Source: Gammaproteobacteria bacterium (GTDB lineage Bacteria; Pseudomonadota; Gammaproteobacteria; Xanthomonadales; Wenzhouxiangellaceae). From it: a DNA stretch of 64,000 nucleotides. The translations under genes and the position numbers were made by a program. This document shows positions 9,027 to 17,565 of this stretch, in pieces. The notes under the pieces were generated by a model. It was not told the origin of the DNA. It worked only from the letters and a program-made list of their open reading frames with translations, and made no database searches. Within the stretch, counting starts at the first letter, position 1. Each line of letters starts with the position of its first letter. The stretch is from contig JAJFKX010000008.1 of the NCBI GenBank assembly GCA_021772985.1, positions 186,001-250,000 of the forward strand, written 5' to 3'.

Positions 9027-9752
9027 GTGCGAGTTTTGTTGCTGCTGATTTTTAGCGTTGTCTGGCTGCCATCGCTGCAGGCTGCAGATATTTTTGAGAA
9101 CCCCCAAAACCTGAAAGTGTTACCGGAAGATATTTCACCACGCGAGTTGGGTAACACCATGAAGGGTTTTGCGCTGGCAACAGGATCGCGCTGTTCTACA
9201 TGCCATGTGGGTGAAGAGCGTCAGCCGTTGGATACTTATGATTTTGCCAGTGATGACAAAGAGTTGAAAGGCAAGGCCCGGGTGATGCTGAAAATGGTCA
9301 GCAACATTAATGCCACACTCAGCAAAGAACTTGGTGAGGCACATGTTCAAGTGACATGTGTCACTTGCCATCATGGCATTTCCAAACCAAAAACACTGGG
9401 TATGGCGTTGGCTGAAGCAGCTGATAAAGACGGAATTAAAGGGATGCAGGATGAGTATGCAAAATTGCGTGACAGGTATTATGGCACTCACAGTTATGAT
9501 TTCAGCGAATTTACCCTGACCGAATTTGCTCAGACACAAGCATTGGGAGGTCATCCAGATCAGGCCTATGCGATTCTGGATATAGTACTGGCGGAAAATT
9601 CTGAATCATTCCAGGGGCATTTCCTGTATGGCGAGTTAGCTTTGATGCAAGGCAAAAAAGAGCTGGCCCAGGGTCATTTTGAAAAAGCCATAAAGATCAA
9701 TCCACAGGCTGCTGGTTTCGTGCAACCGAGACTGGATCAGGCGAAACAATAA
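9027..9752 (+). CDS. Exported di-haem cytochrome c with TPR-like tail
   Basis: 241 residues from a GTG start, chosen because GAGGAG lies seven bases before it and it gives a clean signal peptide (VRVLLLLIFSVVWLPSLQAA). Two covalent haem sites are visible: CSTCH at residues 56-60 and CVTCH at 111-115. The segment MKGFALATGSRCSTCH resembles small cytochromes related to the photosynthetic reaction-centre cytochrome subunit family. The C-terminal ~70 residues (AQTQALGGHPDQAYAILDIV and GHFEKAIKINPQA) look like TPR units. It probably acts as a periplasmic electron carrier with a docking tail. It is transcribed alone, divergent from the sensor kinase. Confidence 0.82.
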   Translation: MRVLLLLIFSVVWLPSLQAADIFENPQNLKVLPEDISPRELGNTMKGFALATGSRCSTCHVGEERQPLDTYDFASDDKELKGKARVMLKMVSNINATLSKELGEAHVQVTCVTCHHGISKPKTLGMALAEAADKDGIKGMQDEYAKLRDRYYGTHSYDFSEFTLTEFAQTQALGGHPDQAYAILDIVLAENSESFQGHFLYGELALMQGKKELAQGHFEKAIKINPQAAGFVQPRLDQAKQ

Positions 9753-10142
9753 ACATTGTCTAATAAATCGCTGAAGTTGTGTAATAGCGATTGATCAGAG
9801 ATGAGTGATTCTCAAATCCCGTGGTGGGGGTGGTAGTGGCTTATCTCGTTGCAGGAGTGGGTTTTAAAAGTAGTGAATCTATATGCTGGTTTTCTCAGTT
9901 GGCTTATCACGCTGACTCCAGTTAAGGAGCCTCTAATTTAATCAGCGGTTCCCTGAGTTGAAATTCACTCCTGCAGATCTTTTTTAATTAGGACATTGTA
10001 TTAAAAGTGAGTGCTTAAAAGATAGCAAACCTGTCTTAGAATGTTTGCCGATGATGCACAATTCCTCCAGGAGCTTGTGTATCGCAAAATGCGGGAGCCA
10101 GTCGATCCGGCTCCCGCGACCTCTCCCTAATCAGTGCGATAT
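9753..10142. other. 390-bp intergenic region with a long-range inverted repeat
   Basis: No gene is supported. TGCAGGAGTG at 9850-9859 is exactly complementary to CACTCCTGCA at 9966-9975, a ten-base inverted repeat about 106 bases apart. A separate GC-rich hairpin near the right edge is listed as a terminator. Confidence 0.4.
10091..10117 (-). terminator. Hairpin after the Spy/CpxP-like gene
   Basis: GCGGGAGCC (10091-10099) pairs perfectly with GGCTCCCGC (10109-10117) around a nine-base loop. On the minus strand ATTTTGCG follows, a weak T tract. It lies 26 bases beyond the stop of the chaperone-like gene. Confidence 0.6.
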
Positions 10143-10532
10143 TCAAGCACTGCAATCTACCGGGGAATGGCCCCTGCCTGCTGCGCCGGAACGACGTGCC
10201 GGACGTTCATGCGGTTTAGGCATGGCTTCAAAAGCTGCCAGTTGTTGATCATTTAAAATCCCGGCCAGCTGAGTGTGGGTGTCTGCACGGATGGCGCAGA
10301 CATCATCTTTACTGGCTTCACGTTGTTGCTGATGCAGAGCCCGAATTTGTTGATGCTGGCTGTGTAGAATTTCGTGTACCTGTTCGGCTTGCAGCTGATC
10401 CAGGCCGAGTTCATTCATTAAGTGGTTAAGCCTAGCCTGTGGGTTATGTTTATCAGCCTGACCGGGGGCGGCCAGGGCCGACATGGATAGCAGGCACAAT
10501 GCCAGGGTGGTGTTGGTTAAATATGACTTCAT
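10143..10532 (-). CDS. Spy/CpxP-family periplasmic chaperone-like protein
   Basis: A 129-residue protein. Residues 1-22 are a signal peptide (KSYLTNTTLALCLLSMSALA). The mature part is helical and rich in Gln and His, with LTxxQ-like motifs: LGLDQLQAEQVHEIL and LAGILNDQQLAAFEAM. That matches the Spy/CpxP family, which binds unfolded proteins and is induced by envelope stress or metal. It is divergent from a BaeSR-like pair; in E. coli BaeSR controls spy, so the context supports the assignment. The His-rich helices (HSQHQQIRALHQQ) and a Cys (DDVCA) could also bind metal. Confidence 0.82.
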   Translation of the reverse strand: MKSYLTNTTLALCLLSMSALAAPGQADKHNPQARLNHLMNELGLDQLQAEQVHEILHSQHQQIRALHQQQREASKDDVCAIRADTHTQLAGILNDQQLAAFEAMPKPHERPARRSGAAGRGHSPVDCSA

Positions 10533-10692
10533 GGAAATCTCCTGTTCAGATATCAGTGTTGTTTTCGATGCTGCCTACTCTGAACCGTTAATTTGATGAA
10601 AATATGAAGAGAATAAGAAGATTGATTGTGAAGTCTTGTCTGCCTGTGGGTGATAGTGCAGGATGAGCGTCAACAGTTTTGTATGAAACCCA

Positions 10693-12171
10693 ATGAAGGT
10701 TCGCCTTTTTCACAAAATTCTGCTGTCAATATTCACTGCCAGCCTGGTAGCGATGCTGAGTATCATGCTGTTTACCCATATCAGCTTCAAATGGGAATTT
10801 CTGGATTATCTGGCGGAACGGGAACAGGAGCAGCTGCAGCAATTAATGCCGATGCTGGTTTCACATTACCAGGAATATGGTCATTGGAATGTGTTTGTTC
10901 GTGATCGTCGGGAGTGGCATGAGTTGTTAAGGCGCAGCCGGGTTGATCGGCCGGGGGGGCGCCCTCGACCAGCCGGACCTGACAGCAGGCCGCGCCCGGG
11001 ACCTCCCGGCTTCAATAACCGCCCGCCAAGAAGGCCACCACCACCGGGTAATGACCCAATGCAGCTTGGAGCAAGAATATATCTACTGGACCAGCAACGG
11101 CAAATCGTCGCCGGTGGCCGAAATCTGGATTTATCTGATGCGCAGAGTGAGTTACCGATCCTGGTGAATGATCAGCCGGTTGGCTGGTTGGGGGTGTTGC
11201 CGTTAACGGAAATTACCACCCCGGAAGAGCAGGCACTGTTGCGCAGCCGGCTCCGGACGTTGCTGATTGCCGGTTCGGTCAGCCTGGTAATCATTGTCGC
11301 ACTGGCGCTGCTGTTGGCTCGTCATTTGAGTTTGCCGATCAGGCAATTGGCGGAGGCGACCAGACGAATTACCCGAGGTCAGTTACAGACCCGGGTGCCG
11401 GCACTGGGTGCAGATGAACTGGGTGAGCTGGCCACTGGTTTTAATGAGATGGCAGCAGCCTTGCAATACCACGATGAAGAACGCCAGCGCTGGGTTAGTG
11501 ATATTGCCCATGAGTTGCGCACCCCGTTGGCGGTGTTGCGTGGTGAAATCGAAGCGATGCAGGATAACGTCCGTAGTTTGGATCAGGATGCGTTGGGATC
11601 ATTGCATGCAGAAGTCCAGCAATTGTCGGCATTGGTGATGGATCTGAGCACCCTGGCGCAAAGTGACAGTGGCAGTTTGTCATATCGGATGCAGCCTTTA
11701 TCTTTGCAAGCACTGTTACACGGCGTGGTAGAAGGGTTTCAGGCCAGGTTTGCTGAGCAGCAGATAAGTTTACAGCTCAATTATTGTTCCGATTCTGAGG
11801 CTTACCGTATACAAGGCGACGAAATACGCTTGCGTCAGTTAATCCATAATCTGCTGGAGAACACGCTGCGTTATACAGATGCAGGTGGCTGTGCTGAAAT
11901 TCATCTGCAACGGGTACAGGATCAGGTGAAGTTGAGTATTAATGACTCTGCACCGGGTGTGCCTGCCGCCAGTTTGCCGAAACTGTTTGAGCGGTTATAT
12001 CGCGCCGAGAACAGTCGTAATCGTGAAACGGGTGGTTCTGGATTAGGCTTAGCTATAGCCCGAAGTATTGTGCAAGCGCATCAGGGTGAAATCAGTGCGC
12101 AAGCCAGTCAGTTGGGTGGTTTGAGGATAGTGGTGAGTTTTCCGTCAGTTCGGGAGAATAACGATGAATGA
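10693..12171 (+). CDS. BaeS-like envelope-stress sensor histidine kinase
   Basis: A 492-residue kinase. Membrane helices lie at about residues 9-29 and 189-208, then a HAMP domain (about 209-262) and a HisKA domain with His273 in SDIAHELRTPLA. The catalytic domain shows NLLENTLRYTD and GGSGLGLAIA. The periplasmic domain holds an unusual Pro/Arg/Gly-rich stretch at about 86-119 (RPGGRPRPAGPDSRPRPGPP, then FNNRPPRRPPPPG), which I do not know from E. coli BaeS. The gene overlaps the regulator gene by eight bases and is divergent from a Spy/CpxP-like gene, so envelope-stress sensing is the likely role. Confidence 0.88.
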   Translation: MKVRLFHKILLSIFTASLVAMLSIMLFTHISFKWEFLDYLAEREQEQLQQLMPMLVSHYQEYGHWNVFVRDRREWHELLRRSRVDRPGGRPRPAGPDSRPRPGPPGFNNRPPRRPPPPGNDPMQLGARIYLLDQQRQIVAGGRNLDLSDAQSELPILVNDQPVGWLGVLPLTEITTPEEQALLRSRLRTLLIAGSVSLVIIVALALLLARHLSLPIRQLAEATRRITRGQLQTRVPALGADELGELATGFNEMAAALQYHDEERQRWVSDIAHELRTPLAVLRGEIEAMQDNVRSLDQDALGSLHAEVQQLSALVMDLSTLAQSDSGSLSYRMQPLSLQALLHGVVEGFQARFAEQQISLQLNYCSDSEAYRIQGDEIRLRQLIHNLLENTLRYTDAGGCAEIHLQRVQDQVKLSINDSAPGVPAASLPKLFERLYRAENSRNRETGGSGLGLAIARSIVQAHQGEISAQASQLGGLRIVVSFPSVRENNDE

Positions 12172-12847
12172 CTCCGCAAAATTGGTTCTGGTGGTCGAAG
12201 ATGAGCATAAGATTGCCAATCTGATCTGTGATTATCTGCGTTCGATAGGTGGGTATCGCAGCCATCATCTTGATCGGGGAGATGTGGTGGTTGACTGGGT
12301 GCGCAGCAGTGCACCGGATTTGATTCTGCTGGATTGGATGTTGCCGGGTACCGATGGCATTGAATTATGTAAACAAATCCGCGCATTCAGCCAGGTGCCT
12401 ATCATTATGGTAACAGCCAGGGTTGAAGAGATTGACCGCTTGCTTGGTTTGGAGCTGGGTGCAGATGATTACATCTGCAAACCCTTTAGTCCACGGGAGG
12501 TGGTTGCCAGGGTCAAAGCCCAATTGCGGCGCAGCGAAATGCACCTGAAGCCACCTGAAAACCATCAATTGCAGATTGACCCGGTTAAATTCCAGGCCAG
12601 CATTCACGGCGAAGTATTAAAATTAACGCCAGTGGAATTCAGCTTGTTGCACTGTTTATCTGAGCATCCAGGCCGGGTATTTTCCCGTGAGCAATTGATG
12701 AATGAAATTTACAATGATTACCGCATTGTCAGTGATCGGACGGTTGACACGCACATCAAAAATCTGCGTAAAAAACTGGCTGATGCGGCACGGGGCAATG
12801 AATTTATCGAATCGGTTTATGGTGTGGGTTATCGTTTTACATATTAA
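12164..12847 (+). CDS. BaeR-like OmpR-family response regulator
   Basis: A 227-residue protein. The receiver has acidic residues VVEDE (10-14), phospho-acceptor Asp57 in LILLDWMLPG, and Lys in DYICKPFSP. The winged-helix domain ends with RTVDTHIKNLRKKL and VYGVGYRFTY. The length and the ICKPFSPREVVARVKA block are close to BaeR. It is translated from a start codon overlapping the kinase gene end (coupled translation). Likely targets include the divergent Spy/CpxP-like gene; this is inferred from E. coli BaeR. Confidence 0.9.
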   Translation: MNDSAKLVLVVEDEHKIANLICDYLRSIGGYRSHHLDRGDVVVDWVRSSAPDLILLDWMLPGTDGIELCKQIRAFSQVPIIMVTARVEEIDRLLGLELGADDYICKPFSPREVVARVKAQLRRSEMHLKPPENHQLQIDPVKFQASIHGEVLKLTPVEFSLLHCLSEHPGRVFSREQLMNEIYNDYRIVSDRTVDTHIKNLRKKLADAARGNEFIESVYGVGYRFTY

Positions 12848-12973
12848 TAATGGCTTATTAACCTGTCTTTAACCGACCTTCACAATATCTTCTATTTCCA
12901 ACCATAACTGCTCCACAGTACTGCTCTAGTCTGGGTTTGAAATAACCAGCACCACCATAAATGAGAGCAGAGA

Positions 12974-14749
12974 ATGATGACTAAGCGATTATTAATTTCT
13001 TCACTGCTGGTTGCTTTGACCAGCCAGTATTCAACCACTTGGGCCCAGGATGGCGAACAGCCGAATACTACAGCTGAGTCCATTCTGGAACAAGCCGATG
13101 CCAGTGCAGTTGATCCAGATGTTTCCCCGGTCAGGCGCATTCAGCGACCGCCGTTTGATGGGAACAATACTAGACCCGGTAACCGGCCGCCTTCACCTAT
13201 TGATGAAATCCGAAGTATCGACGGTAGTGGCAATAATCCCAATATTCCGGAATTAAATGCTGCTGAAACCAACCTGGCACGGCTTACTGATAGTGATTAC
13301 CAGGATGGTATTTCATCATTGGCAGGCGCTGACCGACCATCAGCCAGGGCGATCAGTAACCTGGTGAATGCCCAGGAAGAATCCCACCCCAACAGCCGTG
13401 GTACTACCGATTACCTTTGGCAGTGGGGGCAGTTTCTGGATCATGACGTGGATTTAACCGATGGTGCTGATCCGGCCGAACCGATGGAGATTGCAGTGCC
13501 GGCAGGTGATGCATTTTTTGACCCTGATAATAACGGCGATGCAGTCATTGGTTTCAACCGATCTATCTGGAACCCGGATAGCGGCACCGACACTGATAAT
13601 CCCCGCCAGCAATTAAATGAAATCAGCGGTTGGGTGGATGCTTCCAATGTGTATGGCTCTGATGAGGTACGTGCTGAGGAACTGCGCACCTTGGATGGAA
13701 CCGGCAAACTCAAGACCAGCGACGGCAACTTGCTGCCTTTCAATGAGGCCGGTCTGCCCAATGCCGGTGGCTCCAGTAATGAATTATTTCTGGGTGGTGA
13801 TGTACGCGCCAACGAGCAATTGGGCTTAACTGCCATGCATACCCTGTTTATGCGTGAGCACAATCGGCTGGCCGAAGCATTGGCGGTAGAACACCCGAAC
13901 TGGGATGGTGAGCAGATTTACCAGCAGGCTAGAGTGATTGTGGCCGGGCAGATACAGGTGATTACCTACAACGAGTTCCTGCCTGCTCTACTGGGTAACA
14001 ATGCCTTATCCCGTTACCGTGGATATCGGTTGGATGTTGATGCGCGCCTGGTTAATGAGTTTTCCACTGCAGCTTACCGTCTGGGCCACAGCATGCTGAA
14101 TGGGCAGATATTGCGCCTGGATGCTGATGGCAACGAAATTGAAGCTGGCCATCTGGCTTTGCGGGATGCATTTTTCAGACCTGATCGTTTAATAACAGAA
14201 GGTGGAATCGATCCAATGCTGCGCGGTTTAGCGAAACAGCGCAGCCAGGACATTGATGTGCGGATAATTGACGATGTGAGAAATTTCCTGTTTGGTGAGC
14301 CAGGTGAGGGTGGTTTCGATCTTGCCTCTTTGAATATCCAGCGTGGACGTGACCATGGTCTGCCGGGTTATAACGATGTGCGAGAAGCTCTGGGATTACC
14401 CCGGGTCAATAACTTTAACCAGATCAGTGATTCACCGGAAGTCCGCCAACGGCTACGAGCCGCGTATGACAATGTGGATCAGATTGACTTATGGGTTGGC
14501 GGTCTGGCTGAAGATCATGTTCGTGGGGCCATGGTTGGCCGGACATTTTTCAGTATATTGAAGCATCAATTTGAAGTGTTAAGAGATGGTGACCGGTTCT
14601 GGTACACCCGCACCCTCAGCCGCCAACAAGCCAGAGCACTGGAGCGCACCCGGCTGTCGGACATCATCCGTCGTAATACCGATATTGGCAATGAGTTACA
14701 AAATAACGTGTTCTTCATGCGAGGAAATCCGAATTCAGATAACCAATAA
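12974..14749 (+). CDS. Exported animal-type haem peroxidase (peroxinectin-like)
   Basis: A 591-residue protein with a signal peptide (residues 1-24, ending TTWA). The animal haem peroxidase domain (PF03098 type) spans about residues 77-580. The distal His157 lies in WGQFLDHDVDLT, next to Asp158, which in this family can be ester-linked to haem. The proximal His372 is in AAYRLGHSML. The conserved SLNIQRGRDHGLPGYN segment and the GWVDASNVYGSD motif are intact. Such enzymes use peroxide to oxidise halides or organic substrates outside the cytoplasm. A second in-frame ATG follows the first. It lies 126 bp after the BaeR-like gene and may be under its control, but no operator is visible. A strong terminator follows. 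Confidence 0.92.
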   Translation: MMTKRLLISSLLVALTSQYSTTWAQDGEQPNTTAESILEQADASAVDPDVSPVRRIQRPPFDGNNTRPGNRPPSPIDEIRSIDGSGNNPNIPELNAAETNLARLTDSDYQDGISSLAGADRPSARAISNLVNAQEESHPNSRGTTDYLWQWGQFLDHDVDLTDGADPAEPMEIAVPAGDAFFDPDNNGDAVIGFNRSIWNPDSGTDTDNPRQQLNEISGWVDASNVYGSDEVRAEELRTLDGTGKLKTSDGNLLPFNEAGLPNAGGSSNELFLGGDVRANEQLGLTAMHTLFMREHNRLAEALAVEHPNWDGEQIYQQARVIVAGQIQVITYNEFLPALLGNNALSRYRGYRLDVDARLVNEFSTAAYRLGHSMLNGQILRLDADGNEIEAGHLALRDAFFRPDRLITEGGIDPMLRGLAKQRSQDIDVRIIDDVRNFLFGEPGEGGFDLASLNIQRGRDHGLPGYNDVREALGLPRVNNFNQISDSPEVRQRLRAAYDNVDQIDLWVGGLAEDHVRGAMVGRTFFSILKHQFEVLRDGDRFWYTRTLSRQQARALERTRLSDIIRRNTDIGNELQNNVFFMRGNPNSDNQ

Positions 14750-14815
14750 CAGTAAACAATAACGTGAAAGCCACACGTTAGCTAAAAAACTTCAGAGTTA
14801 AACAACAATCGCACT

Positions 14816-14848
14816 GCGGGTACGGCATGAGCTGTACCCGCTTTTTTT
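14816..14848 (+). terminator. Rho-independent terminator of the peroxidase gene
   Basis: GCGGGTAC (14816-14823) pairs perfectly with GTACCCGC (14834-14841) around a ten-base loop, and seven T residues follow directly. This is a textbook terminator 67 bases after the stop codon. Confidence 0.9.
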
Positions 14849-14899
14849 ATGCGGCGTCTATATAAATAGCATTAAGGCACCCGTGATATCCCCCGCATC

Positions 14900-15004
14900 G
14901 TAGGAGCGGATTGTATCCGCGATATCCCGCGCATTGTAGGAGCGGATTGTATCCGCGATTCCCTGATTCGAAGTTAGTTTTTCGCGGATACAATCCGCTC
15001 CTAC
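14900..15004. repeat. REP cluster: two direct copies and one inverted copy (BIME-like)
   Basis: Copies at 14900-14923 and 14936-14959 share GTAGGAGCGGATTGTATCCG followed by CGAT. An inverted copy occupies 14982-15004. Each has a GTAG head followed by an imperfect hairpin (GGAGCGGAT/ATCCGC). Direct and inverted copies together make a BIME-like unit. The inverted copy overlaps the stop codon of the neighbouring transposase gene. Confidence 0.88.
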
Positions 15005-15510
15005 AGGGGGTGGTTGTATCCACGATCATCCTCAGGCAACCAATAAGCATCCCAATAGGGGTAAGCGCTTATTGACTCAACAATTCCTGCTCTAACCGGG
15101 TTATGAATAATATAAGCAGCAAGTTGATGCAAACCTTCATCGTTACGAACAGCATGATCATGGAAACATGCTTGCCAACGTAATTCATCAATGGATTTAG
15201 AAGAATGACGCTTAATTGAAGCAATGACCTGGCTGAGGCTTTTACGCTTTCCTAACAGGAAAAGCCAATGCAAATGATCGGGCATAATGACAAAACATAT
15301 ACTCTCTACCCAGTTATGTTGATGTGCGTAAAATAATGTTTTCGTTAATGCACGTGCAAAATACATCTGTTTGAACACACTTTTTCGGTAAGCGGTGACT
15401 GTGGTTATATGATAGATATTACCCGCTATAGACCGGCGACCTTTTCTGAGTGCATATCCATGATGTTTCACTACTGAACATTTGTTTGAACAGGTATTTA
15501 ATGCTGGCAC
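15001..15510 (-). CDS. REP-associated tyrosine transposase (RAYT, Y1/TnpA_REP family)
   Basis: Up to 169 residues from GTG at 15510; a second GTG at 15471 (VKHHGYALRKGRR) is an equally good start and no Shine-Dalgarno sequence decides. The YHITTVTAYRKSVF block, the HUH motif in VIMPDHLHWLF, and the presumed catalytic Tyr in LAAYIIHNPVRAG are the hallmarks of single-stranded DNA transposases of the Y1 class. RAYTs act on REP palindromes and are usually single-copy, domesticated genes. REPs of one family lie on both sides (14900-15004 and 15576-15599). The stop codon TAG is inside a REP copy. The element looks intact. Confidence 0.92.
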   Translation of the reverse strand: MPALNTCSNKCSVVKHHGYALRKGRRSIAGNIYHITTVTAYRKSVFKQMYFARALTKTLFYAHQHNWVESICFVIMPDHLHWLFLLGKRKSLSQVIASIKRHSSKSIDELRWQACFHDHAVRNDEGLHQLAAYIIHNPVRAGIVESISAYPYWDAYWLPEDDRGYNHPL

Positions 15511-15575
15511 AAATATTGATGCGTGTGCATCAGCTAATAGCTGTTGAAATAGGTAAGAATATAATTCTAATTATT

Positions 15576-15616
15576 GTAGGAGCGGATTGCATCCGCGATC
15601 AATTGGAGCGGATTGA
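15576..15616. repeat. REP copy and partial REP upstream of the RAYT gene
   Basis: GTAGGAGCGGATTGCATCCG plus CGAT at 15576-15599 matches the 14.9-kb copies with one T-to-C change. A truncated copy, GGAGCGGATTG, follows at about 15605-15615. The acetyltransferase reading frame ends inside this sequence. Confidence 0.85.
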
Positions 15617-16126
15617 AGCAAAAATCAGATCCAGCTGCCGGTCCTCACCCAGATAAAAGGCGTGATCACCCACCTTTTTAAATCCCCACTTCCGGTAGAA
15701 CGAGATCGCCCGTGGATTGTGCTCCCAGACACCAAGCCAGGCTACCTCACTTCCCCGTGAATCGACGCGATGGAGAACTTCGGTCATCAATTCCCGGGCA
15801 ACATTCTTTCCATGCCATGGAGTATCTACATAGAATCGGCGGATTTCAGCAGGGTTTGTTGATTGCACACAGTCAGATGCAGAGCCCCAGTGGAGTTGCA
15901 CATAAGCTATCAACTCATCTGCATCCTGGACAACCAGCGTTTCAATCTTCGGGTCGGTGATTTCAGCATGTTGCAACTCTTCACTATATGAAGCAGCACA
16001 ATGTAAATTCATATTCTCAGCGGTGTTCAGGGTTTTGAAGGCAGCGCGAAAAGTCCGCTCGGCGAGTTGGGCCAGTATTGCTGCATCATCAGCGGTGGCA
16101 TTTCGGATGGTGTATAGGCTATTCAT
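15599..16126 (-). CDS. GNAT-family N-acetyltransferase
   Basis: About 175 residues from ATG at 16126 (MNSLYTIRNATADDAAILAQ); an upstream ATG at 16150 adds eight residues derived from REP-like DNA. The GNAT fold is shown by the N-terminal IRNATADDAAILAQLAERTF, a central beta strand AYVQLHW, IRRFYVDTPWHGKNVARELM (acetyl-CoA pyrophosphate-binding loop, here W-H-G-K-N-V-A), and LGVWEHNPRAISFYRKWGF near the C-terminus. The C-terminal residues (ASIRSN) are encoded by a partial REP, suggesting REP insertion altered the original end. The substrate is unknown. Confidence 0.88.
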   Translation of the reverse strand: MNSLYTIRNATADDAAILAQLAERTFRAAFKTLNTAENMNLHCAASYSEELQHAEITDPKIETLVVQDADELIAYVQLHWGSASDCVQSTNPAEIRRFYVDTPWHGKNVARELMTEVLHRVDSRGSEVAWLGVWEHNPRAISFYRKWGFKKVGDHAFYLGEDRQLDLIFASIRSN

Positions 16127-16213
16127 GTTGGCGTTTGAGCGGATTGACATAAGCCGGTATTTTGAAAGTTCGATTTGTGGGTATCTATACCCAAAAATAC
16201 CCAGATCATCAAC

Positions 16214-17146
16214 TTATACCTTTAGCTTTAACGATTGCGGAATGATGCTGAAGGTTGCTGGTAGTCGGCCGGGGTTTTCACCGTCAACATCCAATAAGAC
16301 GATGTCATCACTGGTGGCAAATAAATGCCGGGTGCTCCCGGTTTGGGTGCGTTTGTTTTTAATGTGGCTGCCCTTGTAGAGCTGGTGTTGCAAAAAAATA
16401 AAGTCCTTTAAATCAAAACCTGACCAAATGGTTGTTTCCAGTCGGCCGTCATCTATTTTGGCCGAGGGTGCCACTTGCATGCCGCCACCAAAATATTTGG
16501 CATTGCAGACCGCATAGTTGGTAATGGCAAGGGTTTGCGTTTCCTGTCCATCTGCGGTTACTTCCACAGCCTGATCCTGATACTTAATCAATGTCTTGAA
16601 AGTGGCCAGGGCAAAAGACAATCGGGGCCCCAGCTTCTTATTGGATAATTTCACTGCTTTTGCAACGGCGCCACCGCAGCCGAAAGAGGCTACATTGATA
16701 AAAACCCGCTGCGCGTCATTGCCCTGATGGTCCACAAAGGTAACATGCCCGACATCAATGGTTTTATAGCTGTCATCGGCAAGCCGTTCACAGGCCTGAG
16801 CCCAGTTATTATCCATCCCCAGGGTTCGTCCGAAATCCGACCCAGTTCCCTGTGGAATCAAACCCAGACAGGCATGCGGGAATAAGGCTGTTTTGCCCTC
16901 AAAAAAGCCACCCGCGACTTCTCCAAAAGTACCATCGCCGCCAACTGCAACAACCATGCTATAACCATTTTGCAAGGCATCGCGGGCCAGTGATGTTGCG
17001 TGGCCCGGATATTCGGTAAACACTGCATCACAAACACCTAATGACTTATGCAGTGCCTGTTGAATACGCTCCCAGCATTGCTTTGTCCTGCCGGCCGCTG
17101 AAGCGGGATTGACAATGGCCATGGTTTTAACTTTGCGGGTATCCAT
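16214..17146 (-). CDS. Diacylglycerol/sphingosine kinase-like lipid kinase (YegS/DagK family)
   Basis: A 310-residue protein. The DAGK catalytic domain occupies the N-terminal half: IVNPASAAG, then VAVGGDGTFGEVAGGF with the nucleotide-binding GGDGT, and LIPQGTGSDFGRTLGM. The C-terminal beta-sandwich includes FINVASFGCGGAV and DDGRLETTIWSGF. This family phosphorylates diacylglycerol or related lipids with ATP at the inner face of the membrane, in lipid recycling. GAAGG lies just before the ATG. The gene starts 11 bases after the SnoaL-like gene and probably shares its transcript. Confidence 0.9.
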   Translation of the reverse strand: MDTRKVKTMAIVNPASAAGRTKQCWERIQQALHKSLGVCDAVFTEYPGHATSLARDALQNGYSMVVAVGGDGTFGEVAGGFFEGKTALFPHACLGLIPQGTGSDFGRTLGMDNNWAQACERLADDSYKTIDVGHVTFVDHQGNDAQRVFINVASFGCGGAVAKAVKLSNKKLGPRLSFALATFKTLIKYQDQAVEVTADGQETQTLAITNYAVCNAKYFGGGMQVAPSAKIDDGRLETTIWSGFDLKDFIFLQHQLYKGSHIKNKRTQTGSTRHLFATSDDIVLLDVDGENPGRLPATFSIIPQSLKLKV

Positions 17147-17157
17147 ATGCCTTCAAA

Positions 17158-17529
17158 TTATGGATTAGTAGGCGTGCCCTGGTGAAAGCGCAGTTGCCAG
17201 CCGGCTTTGTTTTGCACCCATAAGGAAGATCTTAATGTGTGCCTGTATGGTTCTCCAACACTGTCTATATGGGCAGATTGGTAGGTGAGTAAAGCGACAT
17301 CGTGAGTGATGACAGTTATGGAGTAGTTGGTTGCTCGAACAGGCGGCAGTTCCTCTTCTTCTGAGATTTCCGACATTATCGCAGTCCTGTCATAGTGGCG
17401 ACCGGACCGGCCAATTTCTTCAAATTCCGGATGAAATAATTCGTTTAGCCGCTGTGGGTTGCAACGTGTTTCATTGCGGTGCAGTTGTTCTTCTAATGCT
17501 CGAAGCTTGTTTAAGAGTTTGTCAGTCAT
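17158..17529 (-). CDS. SnoaL/NTF2-like protein (DUF4440 type)
   Basis: A 123-residue protein. The pattern of an N-terminal helix (LNKLRALEEQLHRNETRCNP), LHPEFEEIGRSG, YDRTAIMSEI, then strands (SITVITHDVALLTYQSAHID, HTLRSSLWVQNKAGWQLRFH) and a closing QGTP is characteristic of DUF4440 proteins with a cystatin/NTF2 fold. They form cone-shaped barrels that bind small ligands; no enzyme activity can be assigned. It sits between an integral membrane protein and the lipid kinase on the same strand. Confidence 0.8.
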   Translation of the reverse strand: MTDKLLNKLRALEEQLHRNETRCNPQRLNELFHPEFEEIGRSGRHYDRTAIMSEISEEEELPPVRATNYSITVITHDVALLTYQSAHIDSVGEPYRHTLRSSLWVQNKAGWQLRFHQGTPTNP

Positions 17530-17565
17530 TTGGGAAGGTAAGTTGTTAATAGCAATCGTTATTGT

